The notes under the pieces are model-generated. The model did not search any database, had not been told where the DNA came from, and was given only the letters and a program-made list of their open reading frames with translations. A stretch of 64,000 nt of DNA from Muriicola sp. Z0-33. GTDB lineage: Bacteria; Bacteroidota; Bacteroidia; Flavobacteriales; Flavobacteriaceae. Position 1 is the stretch's first letter. Each line of letters begins with the position of its first letter. The stretch is taken from positions 1 through 64,000 of the forward strand of contig NZ_JAFMPW010000008.1 of assembly GCF_026126425.1 (NCBI RefSeq), read 5' to 3'. Below, in pieces: positions 50,508-58,896 of the stretch. A program made the translations under genes and the position numbers.

Positions 50508-51062
50508 ATGATTACAACAGAAAACAAAAGAAACGGAGTAAATGTAGAACAATTGATGGCTACAGTAGAAGCAGTTCAAGGGAATCCTGAATTAGCAAAA
50601 TTCCAATTCAGAGCTAAGAACAACTGGATCGAAGGTGGGCATTGTGTCACCAGTGTAAAGAGTTTTTATGGTGTTGGCGAAGAAGACACCACACGTAAAA
50701 AGACTTTTACCATGGAAGCTGACCACCCAGAGGTATTGTTAGGTGAAGATCTTGCACCAAGTGCGGCGGAGATTGTACTGCACGCCTTAGGTTCTTGCTT
50801 AACAGCAGCGATGACATATCACGCTGCTGCTCAGGGAATAGACATTGAAGGCATGGAGTCTACCTTAGAAGGAGGTGTTGATCTTCAGGGATTCTTAGGT
50901 CTGGATCCGGAAATTAGAAAGGGATACGACGGAATCCAGGTGAAGTATAAAGTAAAGTCAGATGCGTCAGAGGAACAACTTAGAGCACTTGCTCAGTTTT
51001 CACCAGTATTTGATATGATCTCTAATCCAACTCCTGTTTCTATCGAATTCGAAAAACAGTAG
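50508..51062 (+). CDS. OsmC family protein
   Basis: The 184-residue OsmC/Ohr-fold protein has VKSFYGVGEEDTTRKKTFTM (residues about 50-69) and AAEIVLHALGSCLTAAMTYH (about 86-105). Cys97 sits at the first peroxidatic position. The second conserved Cys, toward the C-terminus in true Ohr/OsmC, is replaced (FDMISNPTPVSIEF has none), so thiol peroxidase activity is doubtful, although Cys46 may compensate. It is transcribed from a sigma-54 promoter and followed by a terminator. Confidence 0.9.
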   Translation: MITTENKRNGVNVEQLMATVEAVQGNPELAKFQFRAKNNWIEGGHCVTSVKSFYGVGEEDTTRKKTFTMEADHPEVLLGEDLAPSAAEIVLHALGSCLTAAMTYHAAAQGIDIEGMESTLEGGVDLQGFLGLDPEIRKGYDGIQVKYKVKSDASEEQLRALAQFSPVFDMISNPTPVSIEFEKQ

Positions 51063-51073
51063 ATTTATTTAAA

Positions 51074-51112
51074 AAAAAAGGCCACTCAAGACATACAAGA
51101 GTGGCCTTTTTT
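51074..51112 (+). terminator. Rho-independent terminator between the OsmC-like gene and nifJ
   Basis: GGCCACTC and GAGTGGCC with an 11-nt loop, flanked by A9 and T7 runs (also functional on the other strand). Only 36 nt separate it from the nifJ start, so nifJ either depends on partial readthrough from the sigma-54 promoter or has a promoter inside this stretch. Confidence 0.88.
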
Positions 51113-51148
51113 TCACTCTAAACCGCAATCAGCAGGATAATAATTAAA

Positions 51149-54100
51149 ATGAAAGACAGTAAATACATATTGAGTACAGGAAATGAGGCCGCTGCGCATA
51201 TCGCATATAAAACCAACGAGATTTGTGCTATCTATCCAATTACGCCTGCATCGGAAATGTCCGAAGCGGTTGCCACTTGGGCAATAGACAACAAAAAAAA
51301 TATTTTTGGCAGCGTACCATCCGTATTTGAAATGCAAAGTGAAGCAGGCGTCGCTGGTGCATTACACGGTGCTTTACAAACCGGAGCATTAGCCACAACT
51401 TTTACCGCATCTCAGGGGCTTTTACTGATGTTGCCAAATATGTATAAAATTGCTGCTGAACTTACTCCAAATGTCATCCATGTTGCAACCCGAACTTTGG
51501 CTACTCATGCACTTTCGGTTTTTGGGGATCACAGCGATATAATGGCCGCCAGAAATACAGGATATGCATTTCTGGGAGCTGCTAACGTCCAGGAAACGAT
51601 GGACTTTGCATTGCTATCTCAGGCAGCCAGTCTTAAATCGAGAATACCTTTTGTGCATTTTTTTGACGGTTTTAGAACTTCTCATGAAACTTCCAAAATT
51701 GAGTTGGTACCCGACGAGGTGATTAAAACCATGTTAGATGAGGACGCGGTTATGGCACACAAGACCATGGCGCTTGACCCAAATAGACCGGTATTGCGTG
51801 GAACATCACAGGGGCCAGATGTGTTTTTTCAGGCTCGTGAAGCCATAAATCGATACTATGATGCCTGCCCGGATTTGGTTCAGGAACAGATGGATAAATT
51901 CGCAAATTTAACCGGCAGGAGATACAAATTATATGAGTATACAGGACACCCACAAGCCAGCCAGGTAATAGTGGCAATGGGTGCCGCTACAGAAACTATT
52001 GCTGCAACTATAAAAGAGCTAAATGCAAAGGGGAGTAAAATAGGGCTGATCAAGGTAAAACTCTTCAGACCATTTAGCGCTAAGCATTTGCTTAAAGTCT
52101 TACCCAAAAGTTGTGAAACCATCGCTGTATTAGACAAAACCAAAGAACCAGGTGCGGCTGGCGAGCCTTTGTATTTAGACATACTACAGGCAATTATGCA
52201 GTCCGAAAATATTGCCGCTGGCGGAGCTTTACCTAAAGTAGTAGGGGGCAGATACGGTCTGTCCTCTAAAGAATTTACTCCAGGGATGGTGACCGCAATA
52301 GTAGATAACTTAAAAAAAGAACAACCCAAAAACGGCTTTACTATTGGTATTAATGATGATGTAACCAAATTGAGCTTGCCGTATACTTCAATGGAGCCTT
52401 TTGAGAAAAGTATGACTCAGGCCATTTTTTATGAAACGAAATCCGAAAATACCCGAAGTAGTTTTAAAACAACTATGGAGTTGCTAACGCAAGACAATTT
52501 TGTTCAGGGCTATACGGAAATAGACTACAGGAAGTCGAATGCCAGGAATGTCAGACATTTGAGAGTTGGTCCGGTAGCAGTGCGTCTGCCTTATCTAATT
52601 AACCAGGCGGACTTTATTTATTGCGAATCCTTAAAGTTCATTGTAGATGACGATGCCTTGAAGCGAATAAAGCGCAACGGAGTCATTTTGCTTCGTACCT
52701 CCTTAAGTACAGCTGATTTGAAGTTGAAGATCCCAACAACAAGAATTAAGGAAATGGCAGCTAAAAATGTAGTCTTGTGTACCATTGATGAAAATGCGAA
52801 GTTGGATGATTCTGCTGAAGGAGAATCGACTTTGGCCGCTGCCCATAGTGCATTTCTTGAAATCTACCCTTCTTTGAAAAACAGTTCCAAGTTTAAGTCT
52901 ATTCCGGCTTTGGTAACTGCGTTAGATTACAGCGATTGGGAGTCGGTAGCTGGCACTGCCTTGATAGAAGACCCTTATTTTGGTCAAAGTCTGTTGGGGA
53001 TGCTTTTGAGCAATAATGCAAATGATATCCCTGTAAGCTTGCTTCCCGCTGATGGAACCTATCCAACGGATACCGCCAAATATAATTCCTCTGGCCAGGG
53101 CAATCAAATGCCCTGGTGGGATATGGATGCCTGCACCCAATGCGGCGCTTGTAGTATGGCCTGTCCGCAAGGGGCTATCAGAATTAAGGCGTTAGAGGAT
53201 GAGCAACTAGAAAGGGCGCCTGCATCTTTTAAAACCATACCATCCAAGGAATTCATCAATGGAGTTGCGCCCTTAAATTACCGGCTGCAAATAAACCCGG
53301 ATCAGTGCAATTCTTGTCATAACTGCGTAGAGGCCTGCTTGCCTAATGCGTTAGAGCTAAAAGAAAGGGCAGTAACACAAGAAGCGGAATTCGAAAACTG
53401 GGAATTCTTTAAGAAGATCCCGGAATTTGACAGAACTAAAATAGATCGATCACTTGTAAGTCAACAACAATTACAGGAACCGCTTTTTAAATATTCCACG
53501 GGGGTCGATGGCTGTGGGGAAGCACCATATCTAAAATTAATCTCCCAGTTGTTTGGTGAGAGAATGCTTGTAGCCAATGCGACAGGAGCAAGCTCTATTT
53601 TTGGCGGTGCTCTACCCACTACGCCCTGGTCAAAAAACGCGGACGGAAAAGGTCCGGCCTGGTCAAACTCCCTTTTTGAGGATAATGCTGAGTTTGGTTT
53701 GGGTTTCAGGTTGTCTTTGGATCAAAAAGAAAATCACGCAAAGCAATTGCTAATTACTTTAAAGGATAAAGTAGGTAGGCAGCTAGTGGATGAGATCCTT
53801 TCTCAAGACCAGGACAACGAAAATCAAATTGCCAAACAACGCAATAATATTCACAAATTAAAGACCCGGCTGGCAGCTCTGGCTATCCCAGAGGCGAAGC
53901 AGTTGATTAGTATAGCGGATAGTCTTGTGAAGAAGAGTATATGGATTGTTGGTGGGGACGGCTGGGCCTATGATATCGGTTTTGGTGGCCTGGATCATGT
54001 TTTGTCTTCAGGGAAGAATGTTAATATCCTGGTATTGGATAACGAAGTATACTCAAACACTGGCGGGCAGATGTCCAAAGCAACTCCTTACGGGGCGGCG

Positions 54101-54661
54101 GCCAAATTTGCAGATAAGGGTAAACTACGTCAAAAGAAAGACCTTGGTCTTATGGCTATGAATTACGAAGGAGTTTACATAGCTTCGGTCGCAATAGGCG
54201 CGGATCAACAACATACTCTTAATGCTTTTTTGGAAGCAGAAAGCTTTGACGGACCTTCTCTTATTATAGCATATTGTCATAGTCCGGCACATGGAATAGA
54301 TCTGAAAGCACCGGCTCAATATCATAAAGCTGCGGTCGACAGTGGTCAGTGGTTGTTGTACAGAAATGATCCCATGCGAGGATTGAGCAACCTAAACACT
54401 TTACAGCTAGATTCTGAAGCCCCCAGCCTTCCTATTGAGGAATATTTAAGACTTGAAAAAAGATTTAGAGGATTATTCCAAAACGATAAAGAGAGTTTTA
54501 ATAGTTTAAAGCATAAATTGCAACTGGGAATCGATAGCAGATATGACAGGTATTTACAACTTGCGTCGAATTCAATTCCAAACAGAACCCAATTATTACG
54601 GCAGCAACAAATCAACAGCTTACATGCTACAATGCCCATATCCAGGCCTACAACTTATTAA
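51149..54661 (+). CDS. nifJ: Pyruvate:ferredoxin (flavodoxin) oxidoreductase
   Basis: This 1170-residue single-chain enzyme oxidatively decarboxylates pyruvate to acetyl-CoA with reduced ferredoxin or flavodoxin. Domains in order: pyruvate/TPP pyrimidine domain from the N-terminus (GNEAAAHIAYKTNEICAIYP, ITPASEMSE), domain II (TGHPQASQVIVAMGAATETI), gamma-type domain (about 420-600), two 4Fe-4S clusters (CTQCGACSMACPQG from residue 662; CNSCHNCVEACLPN from 720), and the C-terminal TPP-binding domain (GGDGWAYDIGFGGLDHVLSS, VYSNTGGQMSKATP). Length is normal. The enzyme is oxygen-sensitive in many bacteria, so its place beside peroxide-defence genes is notable. Confidence 0.96.
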   Translation: MKDSKYILSTGNEAAAHIAYKTNEICAIYPITPASEMSEAVATWAIDNKKNIFGSVPSVFEMQSEAGVAGALHGALQTGALATTFTASQGLLLMLPNMYKIAAELTPNVIHVATRTLATHALSVFGDHSDIMAARNTGYAFLGAANVQETMDFALLSQAASLKSRIPFVHFFDGFRTSHETSKIELVPDEVIKTMLDEDAVMAHKTMALDPNRPVLRGTSQGPDVFFQAREAINRYYDACPDLVQEQMDKFANLTGRRYKLYEYTGHPQASQVIVAMGAATETIAATIKELNAKGSKIGLIKVKLFRPFSAKHLLKVLPKSCETIAVLDKTKEPGAAGEPLYLDILQAIMQSENIAAGGALPKVVGGRYGLSSKEFTPGMVTAIVDNLKKEQPKNGFTIGINDDVTKLSLPYTSMEPFEKSMTQAIFYETKSENTRSSFKTTMELLTQDNFVQGYTEIDYRKSNARNVRHLRVGPVAVRLPYLINQADFIYCESLKFIVDDDALKRIKRNGVILLRTSLSTADLKLKIPTTRIKEMAAKNVVLCTIDENAKLDDSAEGESTLAAAHSAFLEIYPSLKNSSKFKSIPALVTALDYSDWESVAGTALIEDPYFGQSLLGMLLSNNANDIPVSLLPADGTYPTDTAKYNSSGQGNQMPWWDMDACTQCGACSMACPQGAIRIKALEDEQLERAPASFKTIPSKEFINGVAPLNYRLQINPDQCNSCHNCVEACLPNALELKERAVTQEAEFENWEFFKKIPEFDRTKIDRSLVSQQQLQEPLFKYSTGVDGCGEAPYLKLISQLFGERMLVANATGASSIFGGALPTTPWSKNADGKGPAWSNSLFEDNAEFGLGFRLSLDQKENHAKQLLITLKDKVGRQLVDEILSQDQDNENQIAKQRNNIHKLKTRLAALAIPEAKQLISIADSLVKKSIWIVGGDGWAYDIGFGGLDHVLSSGKNVNILVLDNEVYSNTGGQMSKATPYGAAAKFADKGKLRQKKDLGLMAMNYEGVYIASVAIGADQQHTLNAFLEAESFDGPSLIIAYCHSPAHGIDLKAPAQYHKAAVDSGQWLLYRNDPMRGLSNLNTLQLDSEAPSLPIEEYLRLEKRFRGLFQNDKESFNSLKHKLQLGIDSRYDRYLQLASNSIPNRTQLLRQQQINSLHATMPISRPTTY

Positions 54662-54731
54662 GAAACGGAAGCTTTGTTTCAGTTTATCTAGAAATAGGTC
54701 AATGTTTACAACATCAATTGCCATAACCCGA

Positions 54732-57700
54732 TTATTTTTCTTTCATGGTATTTATTACTTCCCAATCTTTGGGCGAACCTGCGATAGTGTATTCTGCAGA
54801 CTTGGTTACGAAATATTTCGCGACTAGATCATTCGGGTTTTTCCCAAGCACTTTGTCAAATGACGCTGAGGCTCTTGGAAATTCATGAGCAAAAAAGAAC
54901 TCCAGTCCCTTTTTAAATTCGGGCAAGGTTTTCTTTTTTAGCTTGACCATTTCGACAGAATCTCCGTCAAAGCACTCGTAAATACCTACTGCATTATCTT
55001 TTCCTATGGCCTTCACTCTTCCTAAAAATCGAAGTCCAAAGACAGTTTTATTTTTAATGGTCTTAAGACTGTCTTCACTGATGATAATATTGGCACCATA
55101 ATGCTTGGTGACACCTTCCATACGCGAAGCAGTATTAACAGTATCAGCAATAATCGCCGTATCATTACGATGGATATCGCCAATTATTCCCATCACCAAA
55201 GAGCCGGTGTGCAAACCAATTCCTACCGATATTTCCTCTTTACCCTCTGACTTTCTTTTGATATTGTATTGCGCTATGGCCTTTTGCATGTCTATGGCGG
55301 CCTGTAGAGCATGTTCTGCTTTATGAGGAAAAAGCGCCATTATCCCATCACCCAGATATTGGTTTACAAAGCCCATATTGGCCTGTATTAAGGGACCCAT
55401 TTTGCCCACATATGAGTTCACAAATTTAAAAGTCTGCTGTGGGGTCATATTCTCTGCCAGATGGGTGTAATGACGTATGTCGCTAAAAAGTACAGTTACA
55501 TCTTTTTGGACGTGATCCCCCAATGAAATTTCGGTAATTGATTCCCTTCCAACGGATTTAATAAACTCTGTAGGTACAAATTTGCTAGTAGCCTTGTGAA
55601 TACCACTGAGGTTCAAATGAGTTTTCATTCTGCTTAACAGCTCGTTTTTGGAGAAAGGTTTGGTCAGGTAATCATTGGCACCAACATTGAATCCAATCAC
55701 CAGGTCGCTTACTCTGTTTTTTGCTGTTAATAACACAACCGGGAGCTCACTGGGAAGATTATCTTTTCTAATCTTTTCACAAACTTCGTATCCAGACATT
55801 ACCGGCATCATTACATCTAGTAGTACCAGGTTAAAGTCGTGTTCCTGGGCTATCTTTTGCAGGGCTTCATTTCCACTGCTGGCCTCAACCACTGTATACC
55901 CGGCAAGAGTGAGATGATTTTCCAGAACTCTTCGGTTTACCGGTTCGTCATCTACAACCAGAATCTTGGCAGTACTCAATTCCTGTTCCTTGATTGTGGT
56001 ACTTTGCTGGTCTACTGCATTATGTTCTTCTAATTTTTGAGTAATCGAACTATAATGATCTGTTGGGTCTGATGTAGCCGATTTTGCAACTTTGCTCGCT
56101 GGTAGTGAAAAGGTGAAAACTGATCCTTGCCCTACTTCGGAACTTACTTCAATATTACCGCCATGTAGTTCTACTAGCTGTTTTGTTACGGAAAGGCCCA
56201 GGCCTGTTCCCCCAAATTCTCGGGCTGTTGAACCATTGCCTTGCTCGAAAGACTCAAAAATGGCCTCCATTCTCTCTTCCGGAATTCCTATCCCGGTATC
56301 TGAAATAGCAATATAAACCCTGTCTTTTTTATATTCGGCACTTATTTTAACCGTTCCTGAATTTGTAAATTTTATGGCGTTACCAAGCAGGTTATGAAGA
56401 ATTTGCTGCAACCTGTTCTCATCGGCTTCCACCATAGGAATTTTCGGACCAATTTCGGATTCTAATTGTAATTCTTTATCATCGATAAGCGGGGCTGAAA
56501 GTTTAAGGACAACTCTTGTAATTGCCTGTAAATCGACAGGTCTTAAAGACAACTCTAAATCGCTATTTTTTAATTTTGAAAAATCCAGAATATCGTTCAC
56601 CAGATGCGCAAGTCGCTTTCCACTATTGGTGATCATATCCAGATTTTCTATGGTCCTTGCGTTGAGTTTCCCAGCTGCCCCATCTTTTAAGGATTCTGAC
56701 AGGCCTATGATACCATTTAAAGGTGTCCTTAATTCATGCGAAGTATTGGCGAGGAATTCGTCTTTTAATTTGTCTATCTTTTTAAGCTCTTCTACTCTAT
56801 TACGCTCAATTTCGGTTTTTTCCTTTTCCACTTCTATCATCCGCCTTTTTTCCTCGTCCTCTAGTTTAATGCGTTGCCTGTATTTGTATCTGTTGAACAA
56901 AGCATAAGCCAGCAATACAAGTACAAGAGATAAACCTATCAAAATGTTTCTGATTGTTGTTTGCCGCTTAAGCCTTAGGTCTTTTATTTCGGCATCTTTC
57001 TCCAAAGTGGCAATTGCGCTCTGTTTTTTTTCCGTATCGAAGCGCACCTGCAATTCTTCAATCTGTCTGGATTTAGCAATATTATACAAGCTGTCTTTTA
57101 AGATGGTAGATTTATTCTTGAAATTTAGTGCTTGTTGCAAATTACCAGTTTGTTCGTGTAGGGTAGCTATGGCATCATAATTGGTCTGTAACTCTGGTTT
57201 GGCCCCGATTTCCTCTGTGATACGGATGGCTTCTGTTAGATGTTCCTGAGCCTTAGGATAATTACCAAGAGCGATGTAATTTTTACCCAATTGGGTATGG
57301 CTCATAGACAGTTCTTTCTTTTGCTGTAGTGCTTCTCTGAGTTTAAGTGCCCTTTGATTATAACTAATAGCATCTGCATAGTTGCCTTTTAAGCCATATA
57401 CCTTGGCAATTGCTTCAACATCATAGGCGATACCCCATTGACTATTAACGGCTTCATCTAAAGCAAGTGCCTTGTTAAAATAAAAGAGTGCCTTATCCAG
57501 TTCTTGTTGTTGAAGATAAGTATCGCCAATATTGAAATTACAATTGGCCATTTCCAGCTTATTCTCCAATCCGGTATAAATATCCAGAGCCCGGGTATAA
57601 CTTTCCATGGCCTTTTCCATTTTTCCGGTTTTCTTAAAGATCTCACCCAGGGCGTTTAAAGTGGTAGCTATACTAAAATTGTCTTGTTGTTCTTCATAGA

Positions 57701-58154
57701 TTTTTAAAATGGAAAAATAGATGTCCAGACTCTTTTCATAGCTTCCAAGATGGTCAAGGATAACCGCTTTCTGGTAAAGGCCGTTAGCCAGGGCATTTTG
57801 ATTGTCTCTGGTTTCCCAGAAAGCAAGATTCGCGTTTATAAAATCTAATGCCCTGTCATAATTGCCTTGCTGTCTTTCCAGAACGGCAGATTGGTAATTC
57901 GCCAGAGCAGTGCCCCATGGGATTTCCGCTTTTATACTTAAATCAAATACACTGTCTATATATACCTTGGCCAGATCTCCATTGTATCTATTGTTGAGGT
58001 ACTCCCATGAGATGTCCTTGAGAATCTTGATCTTGGAAGAATCAGAAACTGCCAGGCCAGAAGCATTTTTTAAAGAATCTATTTTTGCGGTCTGTCCTAA
58101 AGCAAAATTGCAGACAAAGATGCTCCAGATTAATATGGATATTTTTCTTTCCAT
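54732..58154 (-). CDS. Hybrid sensor: TPR, histidine kinase, receiver, class III nucleotide cyclase
   Basis: From ATG 58154 (MERKISILIWSIFVCNFALGQ, signal peptide) the protein has 1140 residues. A periplasmic TPR array (about 40-380) is followed by a transmembrane helix (about 403-423), coiled coil, HisKA with His473 (SHELRTPLNG), HATPase (NLLGNAIKF, DTGIGIPEERM, GGTGLGLSVTKQLVELHGG), receiver with Asp780 (LVLLDVMMPVMSGYEVC) and class III cyclase domain (about 885-1065: FSDIRHY, YLGDGIMALF, ADTVNTASRMEG). Metal Asp residues and the Asn/Arg pair are present. The Lys usually preceding YLGD is Gln, so base specificity (ATP or GTP) is uncertain. It converts an envelope signal into a cyclic nucleotide, possibly for the activator at 48201. 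Confidence 0.92.
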   Translation of the reverse strand: MERKISILIWSIFVCNFALGQTAKIDSLKNASGLAVSDSSKIKILKDISWEYLNNRYNGDLAKVYIDSVFDLSIKAEIPWGTALANYQSAVLERQQGNYDRALDFINANLAFWETRDNQNALANGLYQKAVILDHLGSYEKSLDIYFSILKIYEEQQDNFSIATTLNALGEIFKKTGKMEKAMESYTRALDIYTGLENKLEMANCNFNIGDTYLQQQELDKALFYFNKALALDEAVNSQWGIAYDVEAIAKVYGLKGNYADAISYNQRALKLREALQQKKELSMSHTQLGKNYIALGNYPKAQEHLTEAIRITEEIGAKPELQTNYDAIATLHEQTGNLQQALNFKNKSTILKDSLYNIAKSRQIEELQVRFDTEKKQSAIATLEKDAEIKDLRLKRQTTIRNILIGLSLVLVLLAYALFNRYKYRQRIKLEDEEKRRMIEVEKEKTEIERNRVEELKKIDKLKDEFLANTSHELRTPLNGIIGLSESLKDGAAGKLNARTIENLDMITNSGKRLAHLVNDILDFSKLKNSDLELSLRPVDLQAITRVVLKLSAPLIDDKELQLESEIGPKIPMVEADENRLQQILHNLLGNAIKFTNSGTVKISAEYKKDRVYIAISDTGIGIPEERMEAIFESFEQGNGSTAREFGGTGLGLSVTKQLVELHGGNIEVSSEVGQGSVFTFSLPASKVAKSATSDPTDHYSSITQKLEEHNAVDQQSTTIKEQELSTAKILVVDDEPVNRRVLENHLTLAGYTVVEASSGNEALQKIAQEHDFNLVLLDVMMPVMSGYEVCEKIRKDNLPSELPVVLLTAKNRVSDLVIGFNVGANDYLTKPFSKNELLSRMKTHLNLSGIHKATSKFVPTEFIKSVGRESITEISLGDHVQKDVTVLFSDIRHYTHLAENMTPQQTFKFVNSYVGKMGPLIQANMGFVNQYLGDGIMALFPHKAEHALQAAIDMQKAIAQYNIKRKSEGKEEISVGIGLHTGSLVMGIIGDIHRNDTAIIADTVNTASRMEGVTKHYGANIIISEDSLKTIKNKTVFGLRFLGRVKAIGKDNAVGIYECFDGDSVEMVKLKKKTLPEFKKGLEFFFAHEFPRASASFDKVLGKNPNDLVAKYFVTKSAEYTIAGSPKDWEVINTMKEK

Positions 58155-58211
58155 TTTGATAGAGGGAGCATTTTCATAATTTAAATGTAGTGTATAATGA
58201 TCAAACCACAA

Positions 58212-58237
58212 AAAGGCCGGTAAAGCTACCGGCCTTT
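58212..58237 (-). terminator. Rho-independent terminator of the DUF2141 gene
   Basis: AAAGGCCGGTA (58212-58222) and TACCGGCCTTT (58227-58237), an 11-bp stem with a 4-nt loop. The run of A to its left gives T5 on the minus strand. It separates the DUF2141 gene from the kinase-cyclase gene. Confidence 0.9.
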
Positions 58238-58268
58238 CTAATATAATTTGAGAATAATCTTTATTCGC

Positions 58269-58688
58269 CTAAAAACGAATTTTTAGTTCAACATCTTCCC
58301 CTTCAACTTCAAATTTTGACCCTTCAAATGTTGGTGGCCCCATTTCCATAAGATTCCCACTCATTCCATAGTTTTCCTTTGGCATACCGTTACTCTCAAA
58401 GTCCATTGCCATGTTGTTGTTCTCATCATGCAGAACAGAGACGGCATATGTTCCGGGAACAACATTTTCAAAGGTAAAAGTCATTTCCCCAGTTTTAGCG
58501 TCATTCATATATCCATCTATTCCCTGTCCTTTCATAAATGTCTCTACAGTATGTAGTCCGGCAAGTATTTTACCATTAGAGTTTAAAACGTTTTCCAAAG
58601 TTACGGTCACGGTTACTCCGTCTGTGTCCTGGGCATAGGTGGTTAATACTGTCATGCATAATCCTAAAATAAGTCCTAGAGTTTTCAT
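58269..58688 (-). CDS. DUF2141 secreted protein
   Basis: The 139-residue protein has a signal peptide (residues 1-19, ending TYAQ) and the DUF2141 domain: VTVTLENVLNSNGKILAGLH (about 27-46), AKTGEMTFTFENVVPGTYAV, SVLHDENNNMAMDFESNGMP, KENYGMSGN. The HDENNNxxxD stretch is the family signature. It is periplasmic and its role is unknown. It is divergent from the TonB receptor, 208 nt apart, and monocistronic. Confidence 0.92.
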   Translation of the reverse strand: MKTLGLILGLCMTVLTTYAQDTDGVTVTVTLENVLNSNGKILAGLHTVETFMKGQGIDGYMNDAKTGEMTFTFENVVPGTYAVSVLHDENNNMAMDFESNGMPKENYGMSGNLMEMGPPTFEGSKFEVEGEDVELKIRF

Positions 58689-58896
58689 ATTTAATGTTTT
58701 GATGTTAATGATGGGTCAAAAATGCAAACCCTGGATAATCCGTGAAACTAAATGCGACTCAACTGTTGAAAATAGCGACCCAATTGTAGCTCAAAACATC
58801 ACTTCCAATTCAGTGCAAAAATTCAACAGTTCGGTCTGTCTGTTTGGGAAAAAAATAGGGATCAGATCATCTTTGTGGTATCAAAAACGAATCAAC

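Noticed and set aside
58639-58896. N-terminal extension of the TonB receptor
   Set aside because: It has no signal peptide, overlaps the divergent DUF2141 gene, and the true signal sequence starts at ATG 58897.
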